From contig CM073590.1 of assembly GCA_037074705.1 (NCBI GenBank), positions 113,418,100 to 113,482,099 on the forward strand: a stretch of 64,000 bases of DNA, in the 5' to 3' direction. Under the pieces are notes generated by a model. That model was not told where the DNA came from, ran no database searches, and worked only from the letters and a program-made list of their open reading frames with translations. Positions 46,955-60,800 of this stretch are shown piece after piece. A program made the translations under genes and the position numbers. Source of the DNA: Zhengitettix transpicula (lineage: Eukaryota; Arthropoda; Insecta; Orthoptera; Tetrigidae). Numbering within the stretch: position 1 is the first letter of the stretch; each line of letters begins with the position of its first letter.

Positions 46955-47323
46955 ATGTTACGAAACCTGTTTAATTCTTTTTTTTCTTGTTTCAGGAGCA
47001 CTGAATCTCGGCCTGACGTAGAAACCCCCATCTACATCCCTCCACAGCCGCGACCCAAACCCGAACCTTTGTTCACCTTGGAGGAGATTTCCAGGTACGA
47101 GTTCCCCCTAATATTCCCCATCGATGACATCTTTGACGATGAAGACCAACTGTCTCGGGCTGACGTCGAACGAGACTTAGCTCCTCCACAGCACCGACCC
47201 AAACCCAAACCCTTGTTCACCTTGGAGGAGATTTCCAAATACGAGTTCCCCCTAATCTTCCCCATCGACGATATCTCCGACGTAGAATGCGACTTAGCTC
47301 CTCCACAGCCGAGCCGCGACTAG
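46955..47323 (+). CDS. 122-aa repeat protein, copy 4
   Basis: Identical in translation to copy 3 (Ser94). The extension after TAG ends at 47485. Confidence 0.6.
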   Translation: MLRNLFNSFFSCFRSTESRPDVETPIYIPPQPRPKPEPLFTLEEISRYEFPLIFPIDDIFDDEDQLSRADVERDLAPPQHRPKPKPLFTLEEISKYEFPLIFPIDDISDVECDLAPPQPSRD

Positions 47324-47620
47324 AAAATAAAAAAGCCCGAGACAGATCGTTACGCTAGAAACCCTTTCATGTTTAGGTTCGGTGACTTTAGTGACAGCGG
47401 TGACGAACGACGAACGACATTTGACAGTAGTGACGACTCGACCGACAACGACACTGACGACCGACATGACGCTGCAAAATTTTAAAGTTTTTGGGCGTTG
47501 GTGTGTTTGCCACACTTCGCCAAACCGTTTTCAAATTAATTTCATCTCCTCCATTTCCGGGATAAAAATTTTAATGTTTAATATTTTGAAATTATTAACA
47601 AAAATTCGTGACATGATTTG

Positions 47621-48460
47621 AATTTCTAACGATGCCTTGGCCACAAGTATGCTAAATTTGGTCCTTGCTTGGGCCGTTTATTATTAAACTATGCCCGCAG
47701 AAAGAAAGGCGCAAGGATCGGAGTTTGCCGTTCAGTAAATCCTGGTAAGTACCAGCTCAAATTCTATCTACTATGACTCTAGTACCGTGTATATTAAAGT
47801 AATAACACTCAAAAAATCGATAATTCCAGAATACGGCAACCATATGTGGCACAACATGGTTACATATCGGTGATGATAAACGTTATCCCATAGTGTCACA
47901 ATGGACATGGCTGCCTGCATCCAACAAGTCAATGATGCCATGCTTCTAGAATTCTGATGGAGACTTTGGGCCCTACAACCACCAGAACACAATCCAAGTG
48001 AGACGAAGAAGAGGGCAGCTGGATCCACAACCAACAAATCTAATGCAGATTCCTTACTTCACCTTTCATCATCAGGAGATTTCAATGTCAATACCAATCG
48101 CTACTTCACTGCAGGCCAAAGGTGGACCAACGAAGTGGTCATAATAACAAGGCCAACTGGTGGATGTTTCTCACTCGCGTGGGCACATTACTGAGTTGGA
48201 TGTGTATGAGATCCTGGTAACTACCAGTTTTCAGTCTCTCAGGGAGGATTCTAGTACAATATATAATTACTGTATTGTTAACTGACTTCTGTATTCTTTC
48301 AGAAATTGCAGACCCTCGCTGCACGACGACGGAGAATCACCGTGCATTGTTTCAACACGCTATGCTGGTCCTCCAAGATGTAGGACTGCTGTCGGGTCAT
48401 CGTTGAAGACCATTCCTGCTGCTCGTGCAAATGCAGAAGTGGCATCATATTCTGAATAAA
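47621..48460 (+). pseudogene. Split gene-like region, copy 4
   Basis: Introns 47745-47829 and 48217-48302, otherwise as copy 3. One substitution (AGCTCAAATT) lies inside the first intron. Confidence 0.38.
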
Positions 48461-49651
48461 CTGTTGTACAGATTACAAAACCGTTTCCTGCCATCGTCTT
48501 CAGTTCAATAACAGTTACTTATATTGTGTTAAAGTTAACAGCGGTGTGGGGATACAAATTTCAATCAATTGTGTACTAAATATTTAGAAATCTTTATATT
48601 CTAGATATAAAATAAATCTAGAAAATGATTAAAAGTTACAAGATAAAGTTTATCGTAGTTACTTAAAAAGTAAAATTTATTTAATGCCGACTCATGCTCT
48701 ACGAATCCAGACGCTTATACAAATAAAATACGTTTTTATTTTAATTTATAGAATCGAGTGGTCTTTTAAATTCTTGGCTGTCAATATATCGCTGAAACTA
48801 TTTGTCTTTTGTTATATCGATCTGAAAGAATGTCTTTATCGTTATAAAAATGTCCGTTATAAAATTTTAAATATAACGTATTATTGTATCCTGTATAATA
48901 TATCAGAAGATAATATGATTTGTCTAAGGTACGACTGCTGAATTATATGTTTGAAACTATAAAAGTATTCAAAATGACGTACGGAACTCCGAAAGTTTTT
49001 AAGGTCGTTATTCATTTAATGCATTCTCAGTCAAAGAAATAGGAACATTTAAATTGAATTAAAAGTACAATTAATTGCACTTTACGCAACGTATTTCTAT
49101 AAATTTGTATAAATGTAAACAAATTATTGCGTGCAATTTGTGTCGAGAAACAAAAATTTTAGGTTAGGTTAGCAGTATTTGTTTTCTAATTTTGGGAACG
49201 ACGTTGAAGATGTACAACTACTGAGAAATAAAGTAAAGGAGGAATATTTTGATTGAATAATAAGTATAATTAAATCTACCACTACCAGTGATAAATATAA
49301 TTTATTATGAAAGGTTATACAATCCATTGCATTAATTTTCTATTAAATAACTCGACTTTTGACGTATTTAATGGGATCAGGGGCCAATATGTTGCCAAAT
49401 TATATCTTGTAATACGCACTGGAAGATACATAAAATTATGATAAAAACAATACTTAAATGTTCAAAATTGATATTTTTCTATTAAAGACAGCGTATTTCG
49501 TAGTGTTTTGTATTAATTTTAAACAATGCTACCAACTGCAGACTGCTAAAACCACCAAATAGTTTATTTTCAGATGGAAAAATTATATTTCTACAAATTT
49601 AATAATTGTTATAAATAGTGTATGTATATCTATCTATATATAGATATAGCT

Positions 49652-52600
49652 TCTATTATATAAAATTGCCTTATACGGGTATACATGTGTGTATACATGT
49701 GGGTATGTATATGTGTATATTCCGCTTACAAATCTACACCCTCGAAGCAATTTCACCAAAGTTCGTACACGTGTTCTTTTGGACAGGGAAACAAACACTG
49801 TGCGGGTGTAACACGCCTACCATCCCCAGGAGCATGGGAGGACGGTGGTGGAAATATTCAAACATGCAAAAATGTCCGATATTTGCGTTGCATAAATATT
49901 TTTCAGGGTTAATTTGATTTATAGTATTTCTACCCATGTGATTTTTATTAATTTTAACCCATTGTGGCACGAGGGTTGAACGCATTAAAGGGTGACGGTG
50001 GAGGAGGGTTACAAGTAAATAACGCTAAAAATACCGAGATTCGAGTCAAATCAAAGGTAATGGATGTCGCCGAGTTCATTTATGACAATCTGGGCAACGC
50101 GCAGTTGTAAGATGGCGTAGGAGGGGTTGGGCGAAGGGCAAAACAAGTTAACCGGCCGAATATTGCATCGAATAAATATATTTCGGGAACAATGATATTC
50201 ATAAAATTTCCCTACACGTTCTCCGTGTATTATTTCAACTTATTTCGGGCATGGGAGGGATGCGCCCTTAAGGTTAAGGGTGAACGGGCGTTACAAAAAA
50301 ATAACGAGAATACATTCGAGATTAGAGTCAAATCAGAGGATTATGGATATAAATTAGTTTATTTATGACATTCGACTAACCGTTTAACATTCCTAACGTG
50401 GGGTTAGCGGAATTGTAAATTTTCAAACATGTTAACCGGTTGATGATCGTGTGGAAATAATCTTCGGCAGGCTTTAATGGCAATGATAGTATTGTTACTG
50501 GTGATGTTTGTGTATAACATCTACTCCTTTCAGTATGAGAAGGAAGGAAGCATAGGTTGGGGGCAAAGGGGAGTTACAATAAAATATATCAAAAACAAAC
50601 GAGATTGACGTAAAATCCAAGGAAATGCATGTCGCTGTGTTTATTTATGACAACCTGAGCAACGTGTGGGACAGCGCGGAAGGTGGAAGGTCTAGCCGTG
50701 GTGGGCGAGGGTAGAAATTTTCTAACGTTTTAGCCGGCCGACTTTTGCGGTTAATAAATATATTTCGGGAACAATGTGATTAATAAAATTTCTCTACATG
50801 TTCTCCGTGTATAATTTCAAACACTTTTGGGCTAGGGAGTTGAGCACCCTTAAGGATGGTGGTGGCCGGGAGTTACAAGAAAATAATGCGAATACAACCA
50901 AGATTATAGTCGAATCGAGGATTATTGATGTCGCTGAATTTAATTAAGACAATAAATTTGTGTTTTAATCTCCAGGAGTATTGGTGGATGGGGTTTGAAA
51001 TTTTCAAACATATAAGCAGTAGATATTTGCAACGATAAATATTTTCCTGGGTTACTAATATTTATATAATGTCTTTTCATGTTTCATATATGTAATATGA
51101 ACCTCTCTCGGAGGTTTGGAGGAGAACCCCATAGGAGTGGGGGTGGAGTTACTTTACATAAAAATAGCGCAATCACAATCGAGATTGGACTCAAATCAAG
51201 GGTTATGGTTGCCAGTGAGTTTAATTATGATATTCAAGTTGTTTAGTGCCTCAAGCGGGGGTGAATGGGGTGAATATCTTCAAACATGCTAACACGGCCG
51301 ATAATTGAGTCGGATAAATATTTTCGGGGTAAAAGTGATTAATAGTGTTTGTACCAATGTATGTCAGTAAATTTTCAATTTAACGGAATGGGAAAGGAAC
51401 ACCGTAGGGTTGGGAGTGGAGGGGTATTACAAGAAACTACCGCGAATACAACCGAGATTGGAGTCAAACCAAAGGTTATGGATGTCGCCGTGTTCAATTA
51501 TGACAATTCAATTAGCCATTTAACCCCAAGGTTGGGGTGGACGGGGTGGACGGGGATGGAATTTTTCTAACATGTTAAGCGGTCAACATTTGTATTAAAT
51601 AATTAATTGTCGAGGTCAATGATATTGACAATATATCTACCGATTTTGATTGTAAACTTTAACCTTTTTCGGCATTAGAGGGAAGCACAATTAGGAAAGG
51701 AGCTGGAAACATTCAAACGTGCTAAAACAGCAGATATTTAGGCAGATAAACATGTTTGGGATCAAAGAGATAGACAGTAATTTAATCGATGTTATCTGAG
51801 TATAGTTTCAACCTCTTACATCATGGAAAAGGAGCACTCTTAGGGGTGAGGGTGGACGGGCATTCTAAATAAAGAACGCAAGTCAAACCAATATTACAGT
51901 CAAACCCAGGTTTCTGGGTTCGAAAAACGTAATTATGATATTCAATTGCTCACTTAACCCCCGTGGGCGGAAGAGGATGGGGTTGGTAAATTTCAAACTT
52001 ATTAAAAGGTCAATATTAACGGAAAATAATTTTTTTCCAGCGTTACTTATTTTATAGTATTTATACCCCTTTTATGTTAGTACAATTTCAACCTCTTGCG
52101 ACATGAGCGTGAAGAACGCTTAGGGGACGGGATGGACGTGTTTTACAAGAAAATAACTTGAAAAACAACCAACATTCGAATAAGTCGAACGTAATTAATG
52201 TCGCTGAGTTCATTTATGATAATTTGCGCAACGCGCAGGTTTGGGCTGGACTGGGCTGGGAGGGGTTGGGTGGAGGTAAATGGGGAATAGAAATTATAAA
52301 GGAATTTAAGCGGCTGAATTTTGCGACGATTACATATATTTATGGAACAATGACATTATTAAAATTTCACTACACGTTCTCTGAGTTTAATTTGATTCCC
52401 TTTCGGGATTGAGAGTGAGCTCACATTAGGGGTGGGGCTCAACGGTTGTTAAAAATAAATAACAAGTTTAGAGTCAAATACAGGGTTATGAATGTCGCTG
52501 AGTTTAATTATGACATTTAATTTGTCATGTAATTCTCGAGGAGTGGCGGTTGTCGGGAGTGGATATATTGAAACAAGAAATCACGACCGATATTAGAGTT

Positions 52601-54162
52601 GAATAACATTTTTCAGGGTTAATTAGATCTAAAGTAATTCTATTTAAGTTGTGTGTGTAAAAATTAAACCCCTCTTTCGGCATGAGGGGGTCCATGTTAA
52701 GGGGTGGGGGTAGAGGGCGCTGACAAGAAAAAAACGAGATTCGAGTCAAATCGAAGGTAAAGGATGTCGCTGAATTTATTTATGACATTCTGGACAGCGC
52801 GCGAGGAGTGGCATGAGGTGGTAGGATTGAGGCTGGTGTTAGAATTTTTAAAAACATGTTGACCGGTCGTTATTAAAAATATTTCGGGATCAATTAGATT
52901 ATTAAAAATTGTTTACATTTTCTCCGCGTATAAGTTCAACCCCTTCTGTGATTGGGAATAGAGCTCCACTTAAAGGTGGGGGTGGAGTAAAATTACAATA
53001 TAATGATGCAAAAACAATCGACATTGGAGTCGAAATCACGGTCATCGATGTCAATGAGTTTAATTATTATATTCAACTAATCGTTTAACTCCCCCAAGGA
53101 AGGGTTGGCGGGGGTGTAAATGTTTAACAGTCGATTTTTGTAGGAAAAAAATATTTATCGAGGTCAATGTCATTGATAATATTTCTACCGATTTTGGTTT
53201 TCATTTTAACCCCTTAAGGGACGTAAAAGATCACACTTAGGGGTGGGGGTTTGAGGAAAGTTACAAAAAATAACGTGAATAAATCTCAGATTGGAGTCAA
53301 ATTCAAGTTATGGATGTCACTGAGTTTATTTATGACAACCTTGGTATCGTTAGGGGGTGGCCGGGGTACGTGGGGCTGGGCGGGGGTATAAAATGATCGA
53401 TATTTGCGTGAAATAAATATTTTACGCTGTCAATGTCATTGATAGTATTTCTACCGGTTTTGTTTGTGTATAATTTCAACATCTTACGGCATGGTAGGGA
53501 AGTACTCGAAGAGATGGAGGTGTGTTTCATAAAACTAACCTCAAAAAACGAGATTCGAGTCACTTGGCAACGTGGGCAATGCACGAGTTATAGTGGGGGT
53601 GTGAGTGGCCTCGCGGAATTGGGTGCGAGAGGAAATTTTCAAACATTTTAAACGGTGGATATTTGCGTTTAATAATTATTTCCTGGGGTTAATGACTTTG
53701 ATAGTATTTTTACCGATGTTGTTTGTGTACAATTTCAACCACTGTGAGGGGAACAAGGTTAGCGGCTGGGGTGGAGGTACGTTAAATAAAAATAACGATA
53801 AAACAACCGAGATTCGAATCAATTCAGAGACTATGAATGTCGCTGAGTCTAATGTTAACAACTTTTGTAACGCGACGGGTTTGGGATATTGGGCGGGGGG
53901 AGAAATTTCCAGACAATGTAATCGGTCGATTTATGCGTGGAATATATACTTTTCGATTATGGCACATTTGTGGGAGTGGTCATCATCCAACATGTTATAA
54001 AGGCCGTTAATTTGGTCAATGAGTTCATCCTCCTTCGGCATCGAAGGTGAGCACATTTAGGGATAGGGTTCGAGGAGCGTTACATAAAAATAGCGCGAAG
54101 GCAACCTAATATCTGGAATTATGAATATATGACATCTCGGGCAACGCCGGGCACCCAGCTAG
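49652..54162 (+). mobile_element. Helitron-like element, unit 5 copy (4,511 bp, diverged left half)
   Basis: TC at 49652, CTAG at 54159-54162. The left half carries many private changes, for example a duplicated GGACGGGGT near 51540, and ancestral-looking states shared with unit 1 such as ATGGGAGGGATGCGCCC-like sequence. The right half matches unit 3. Confidence 0.7.
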
Positions 54163-55959
54163 TATATAAATAAATCCCAAAGTACGCAATTTTTATATAA
54201 TGGTAATGTTGTACGTAATGAAGTCCTTTAGAATATTGATCAGTTTTAAATCGACACTGGGTTATATATCTGTCATCAACTTATAAATATATTTGAAACC
54301 CGTATTCCATAACTTTAGTTTTTATTTGTTAAACTTCCAGCCAACGGATTACCAAACTCGTCTCGAACATTTTTCTAGATCTTTTTTATCCTACATCTAC
54401 CAGCCGACTTTACTGTCATAGGTATTAATGAAAACTACCGATTGTAGTTTGCTATCCTGGATATTTATTCCTCTAATACATAGGCTGAATTAAACAACAG
54501 ATTAGCCTTGTTTTCTCGACCCTGCTTTCAACCTCAAAATGAATCTCCAGAAAATAATGTATATAATAATCCCTATATCACATTAACTACTTTATACGCG
54601 TGAACAACTTGGCATTTCTACGAAAATTCATCAAACGGCAAAACTCTTATGTGCTTCGGCAATTGTACGGCGCAAAATTATCAACCAGTGAATTTTCTTT
54701 TCAGCACATGCAGGAATTTCCCAATCTGACACACCTGCTACGAAATTAACTCCAATTAAAACGGTGGCACCCTACTGTATCGTAATCACTTATCTCTTTC
54801 TCTTATCTTATTAGCTGACAGCATAAAGTGTATTATGATTTCTGAGCACGGAATTTAATATTAGTTATGAATTATTATGCTTTTATATACAGTATTTACT
54901 TCAAATTCAGGAGAAAATTTTTATTTTTATCAACTAACCTAAGAGTAGGTAATTATCCGGTCCAAGGGTGTGAAATAAAGAAATTGCTCTAGAGTTAAAG
55001 ATGAGAATGCGTATCATATCCCTAATCCGCTTATTGAAGTAAAAAAAGGGAGCTAAGAGAAATACGCACCAGTTGTATAAATCCCCCGTTTGCTCATAGT
55101 AGGCGTTTCGCATTATATGACGCTTTTAGGGACAAAACAATCTTTTTTTATGAGGTTGTCATCTGTCTACAATGGTGAGTACACATCATCAGCAATTTCA
55201 TGCAACAAAATACATTTAATGCGAATGGAAGCTCTCATAGAGGTAGATCATGAGGATTTTTAACTGTTAATTTCGTAATCAGCAATAATACTGGTAATCA
55301 AAGAGACATTGAGGAGTGGGAAGCGAATGTTGTAGATAAAAGATTTCTTGAACATTGCTTTAGCTAGTCACGATCAAACGATTTTTCTTCTGAATAAAAG
55401 TTATCCTTCTCCAATTCCTCAATTATTACACAAGACCATAATTTGTTAATGATAGAAACAGCTGGGCGTGAGGAATATGGATTTTTTGCCCGTATATATA
55501 TAAATCCAACGGCAATATGAAGACGGGAAACTTGAGTGGCGTTACGTCGGTAATCCATTTAGGCAAAAAACGCATTCACTTTCGTTCCGGTTCAGATTTT
55601 TAATTTAATAAATTCCTGGGCGAAAGTATCTACGTTAAAATCTATAATTATTTCATAACTTATTCGACATTCCCCTCGGTAACAATTAATTACGTTGTGT
55701 AGTTATATCGCACTCTGTACAAATAAATATTATCGTATATTTGTAACACAATTGAAAGAATATATCGCTTATATTTATAAAGAAATAATTATTTTATACG
55801 TCATGAAAATAATTTTTATTTTTACAAATAATTTCTTTCGCTAGATTTAGTAAATGAGATATTATTGCACATTCATCACTGACCAACGTTACCTAGCAAC
55901 ACTTTCTCTCAAGTCGTCAGCGACAGACAACGAGCAGCATCGTAAGAAACATTTCAATT

Positions 55960-56328
55960 ATGTTACGAAACCTGTTTAATTCTTTTTTTTCTTGTTTCAG
56001 GAGCACTGAATCTCGGCCTGACGTAGAAACCCCCATCTACATCCCTCCACAGCCGCGACCCAAACCCGAACCTTTGTTCACCTTGGAGGAGATTTCCAGG
56101 TACGAGTTCCCCCTAATATTCCCCATCGATGACATCTTTGACGATGAAGACCAACTGTCTCGGGCTGACGTCGAACGAGACTTAGCTCCTCCACAGCACC
56201 GACCCAAACCCAAACCCTTGTTCACCTTGGAGGAGATTTCCAAATACGAGTTCCCCCTAATCTTCCCCATCGACGATATCTCCGACGTAGAATGCGACTT
56301 AGCTCCTCCACAGCCGAGCCGCGACTAG
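55960..56328 (+). CDS. 122-aa repeat protein, copy 5
   Basis: Identical in translation to copies 3-4 (Ser94). The extension after TAG ends at 56490. The frame is intact even though this unit is mosaic elsewhere. Confidence 0.6.
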   Translation: MLRNLFNSFFSCFRSTESRPDVETPIYIPPQPRPKPEPLFTLEEISRYEFPLIFPIDDIFDDEDQLSRADVERDLAPPQHRPKPKPLFTLEEISKYEFPLIFPIDDISDVECDLAPPQPSRD

Positions 56329-56625
56329 AAAATAAAAAAGCCCGAGACAGATCGTTACGCTAGAAACCCTTTCATGTTTAGGTTCGGTGACTTTAGTGAC
56401 AGCGGTGACGAACGACGAACGACATTTGACAGTAGTGACGACTCGACCGACAACGACACTGACGACCGACATGACGCTGCAAAATTTTAAAGTTTTTGGG
56501 CGTTGGTGTGTTTGCCACACTTCGCCAAACCGTTTTCAAATTAATTTCATCTCCTCCATTTCCGGGATAAAAATTTTAATGTTTAATATTTTGAAATTAT
56601 TAACAAAAATTCGTGACATGATTTG

Positions 56626-57465
56626 AATTTCTAACGATGCCTTGGCCACAAGTATGCTAAATTTGGTCCTTGCTTGGGCCGTTTATTATTAAACTATGCC
56701 CGCAGAAAGAAAGGCGCAAGGATCGGAGTTTGCCGTTCAGTAAATCCTGGTAAGTACCAGCTTAAATTCTATCTACTATGACTCTAGTACCGTGTATATT
56801 AAAGTAATAACACTCAAAAAATCGATAATTCCAGAATACGGCAACCATATGTGGCACAACATGGTTACATATCGGTGATGATAAACGTTATCCCATAGTG
56901 TCACAATGGACATGGCTGCCTGCATCCAACAAGTCAATGATGCCATGCTTCTAGAATTCTGATGGAGACTTTGGGCCCTACAACCACCAGAACACAATCC
57001 AAGTGAGACGAAGAAGAGGGCAGCTGGATCCACAACCAACAAATCTAATGCAGATTCCTTACTTCACCTTTCATCATCAGGAGATTTCAATGTCAATACC
57101 AATCGCTACTTCACTGCAGGCCAAAGGTGGACCAACGAAGTGGTCATAATAACAAGGCCAACTGGTGGATGTTTCTCACTCGCGTGGGCACATTACTGAG
57201 TTGGATGTGTATGAGATCCTGGTAACTACCAGTTTTCAGTCTCTCAGGGAGGATTCTAGTACAATATATAATTACTGTATTGTTAACTGACTTCTGTATT
57301 CTTTCAGAAATTGCAGACCCTCGCTGCACGACGACGGAGAATCACCGTGCATTGTTTCAACACGCTATGCTGGTCCTCCAAGATGTAGGACTGCTGTCGG
57401 GTCATCGTTGAAGACCATTCCTGCTGCTCGTGCAAATGCAGAAGTGGCATCATATTCTGAATAAA
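56626..57465 (+). pseudogene. Split gene-like region, copy 5
   Basis: Introns 56750-56834 and 57222-57307; sequence like copy 3. Confidence 0.38.
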
Positions 57466-57861
57466 CTGTTGTACAGATTACAAAACCGTTTCCTGCCATC
57501 GTCTTCAGTTCAATAACAGTTACTTATATTGTGTTAAAGTTAACAGCGGTGTGGGGATACAAATTTCAATCAATTGTGTACTAAATATTTAGAAATCTTT
57601 ATATTCTAGATATAAAATAAATCTAGAAAATGATTAAAAGTTACAAGATAAAGTTTATCGTAGTTACTTAAAAAGTAAAATTTATTTAATGCCGACTCAT
57701 GCTCTACGAATCCAGACGCTTATACAAATAAAATACGTTTTTATTTTAATTTATAGAATCGAGTGGTCTTTTAAATTCTTGGCTGTCAATATATCGCTGA
57801 AACTATTTGTCTTTTGTTATATCGATCTGAAAGAATGTCTTTATCGTTATAAAAATGTCCG

Positions 57862-60800
57862 TTATAAAATTTTAAATATAACGTATTATTGTATCCTGTA
57901 TAATATATCAGAAGATAATATGATTTGTCTAAGGTACGACTGCTGAATTATATGTTTGAAACTATAAAAGTATTCAAAATGACGTACGGAACTCCGAAAG
58001 TTTTTAAGGTCGTTATTCATTTAATGCATTCTCAGTCAAAGAAATAGGAACATTTAAATTGAATTAAAAGTACAATTAATTGCACTTTACGCAACGTATT
58101 TCTATAAATTTGTATAAATGTAAACAAATTATTGCGTGCAATTTGTGTCGAGAAACAAAAATTTTAGGTTAGGATAGCAGTATTTGTTTTCTAATTTTGG
58201 GAACGACGTTGAAGATGTACAATTACTGAGAAATGAAGTAAAGGAGGAATATTTTGATTGAATAATAAGTATAATTAAATCTACCACTACCAGTGATAAA
58301 TATAATTTATTATGAAAGGTTATACAATCCATTGCATTAATTTTCTATTAAATAACTTGACTTTTGACGTATTTTATGGGATCAGGGGCCAATATGTTGC
58401 CAAATTATATCTTGCAATACGCACTGAAAGATACATAAAATTATGATAAAAACAATACTTAAATGTTCAAAATTGATATTTTTCTATTAAAGACAGCGTA
58501 TTTCGTAGTGTTTTGTATTAATTTTAAACAATGCTACCAACTGCAGACTGCTAAAACCACCAAATAGTTTATTTTCAGATGGAAAAATTATATTTCTACA
58601 AATTTAATAATTGTTATAAATAGTGTATGTATATCTATCTATATATAGATATAGCTTCTATTATATAAAATTGCCTTATACGGGTATACATGTGTGTATA
58701 CATGTGGGTATGTATATGTGTATATTCCGCTTACAAATCTACACCCTCGAAGCAATTTCACCAAAGTTCGTACACGTGTTCTTTTGGACAGGGAAACAAA
58801 CACTGTGCGGGTGTAACACGCCTACCATCCCCAGGAGCATGGGAGGACGGTGGTGGAAATCTTCAAACATGCTAAGATGTCCGATATTTGCGTTGCTTAA
58901 AAATTTTTCAGGGTTAATTCGATTTATAGTATTTCTACCCATGTGATTTTTATTAATTTTAACCAATTGTGGCACGAGGGTTGAACGCATTAAAGGGTGA
59001 CGGTGGAGGAGGGTTACAAGTAAATAACGCTGAAAATACCTAGATTCGAGTCAAATTAAAGGTAATGGATGTCGCTGAGTTCATTTATGACAATCTAGGC
59101 AACGCGCAGTTGTAAGATGGCGTAGGAGGGGTTGGGCGGAGGGTAAAATAAGTTAACCGGTCGAATTTTGCATCGAATAAATATATTTCGGGAACAATGA
59201 TATTCATAAAATTTCCCTACATGTTCTCCGTGTATAATTTCAACTTATTTCGGGCTTGAGATGGATGCGCCCTTAAGGTTAAGGGTGAACGGGCGTTACA
59301 AGAAAATACCGCGAATACAACCGAGATTAGAGTCAAATCAAAGGATTATGGATATAAATGAGTTTAATTATGACATTCGACTTACCGTTTAACATTCCTA
59401 ACGTGGGTTTAGCGGGATTGTAAATTTTCAAACATGTTAACCGGTTGATGATCGTGTGGAATTAATCTTCGGCAGGCTTTAATGGCAATGATAGTATTGT
59501 TACTGGTGATGTTTGTGTATGATATCTACTCCTTTCAGTATGAGAGGGGAGGACGCCTAGGGTTGGGGGTAAAGGGGAGTTACAATAAAATATATCAAAA
59601 ACAAACGAGATAGACGTAAAATCCAAGGAAATGCATGTCGCTGTGTTTATTTATGACAACTTGAGCAACGTGTGGGATAGGGCGGAAGTGGGAGGGCCTA
59701 GCCGTGGTGGGCGAGGGTAGAAAATTTCTGACGTTTTAACCGGCCGACTTTTGCGGTGAATAAATATATTTCGGGAACAATGTGATTAATAAAATTTCTC
59801 TACATGTTCTCTGTGTATAATTTCAAACACTTTTGGGCTTGGGAGTTGGGCTTCCTTATGGATGGGGGTGGCCGGTAGTTAGAAGAAAATAATGCGAAAA
59901 CAACCAAGATTATAGTCGAATCGAGGATTATTGATGTCGCTGAATTTAATTAAGACAATAAATTTGTGTTTTAATCTCCAGGAGCATTGGTGGACGGGGT
60001 TTGAAATTTTTAAACATATAAGCAGTCGATATTTGCGTCGATAAATATTTTCCTGGTTCACTAATATTTATAAAATGTCTCTACTCTTTTCATATATGTA
60101 ATATGAACCTCTTTCAAGGTACAGGAGGAGCACCCTTAGGAGTGGGGGTGGAGTTAATTTACATAAAAATAGCGCAAACACAATCGAGATTGGACTCAAA
60201 TCCAGGGTTATGGTTGTCAGTGAGTTAAATTACGATATTCAAGTTGTTTAGTGCCTCAAGTGGGGGTGAATGGGGTGAATATCGTCAAACATGCTAACAC
60301 AGCCGATAATTGAGTCGGATAAATATTTTCGGGGTAAAAGTGATTAATAGTGTTTGTACCAATGTATGTCAGTAAAATTTCAATTCTACCGAATGGGAAA
60401 GGATCACCGTAGGGTTGGGGTGGAGGGGTATTACAAGAAAATAACGCGAATACAACTGAGATTGGAGTCAAACCAAAGGTTATGGATGTCGCCGTGTTCA
60501 ATTATGACAATCCAATTAGCCATTTAACCCCAAGGTTGGGGTGGACGGGGATGATATTTTTCTAACATGTTAAACGGTCAACATTTGTATTAAATAATTA
60601 ATTGTCGAGGTCAATGACATTGACAATATATCTACCGATGTTGATTGTAAAATTCAACCTTTTTCGGCATTAGAGGGAAGCTCACTTAGGAAAGGAGCTG
60701 GAAACTTTCAAACGTACTAAAACAGCAGATATTTAGGCAGATAAACATGTTTGGGATCAAAGAGATAGATAGTAATTTAATCGATGTTATCTGAGTATAG

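Larger units (their letters stand above)
39838..48856 (+). repeat. 9-kb array, unit 4 (9,019 bp)
   Basis: Full unit with the 22-bp insertion (45443-45464). A 2-bp gain in a TA run near 46490 breaks the small minus-strand frame that other units keep open. It shares Helitron 3'-region variants with unit 6. Confidence 0.96.
48857..57861 (+). repeat. 9-kb array, unit 5 (9,005 bp, mosaic)
   Basis: Full unit. Between about 49160 and 51830 it is much more diverged from units 2-4 and 6 than elsewhere, and shares several bases with edge unit 1. Outside that stretch it is nearly identical to the others. Confidence 0.96.
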
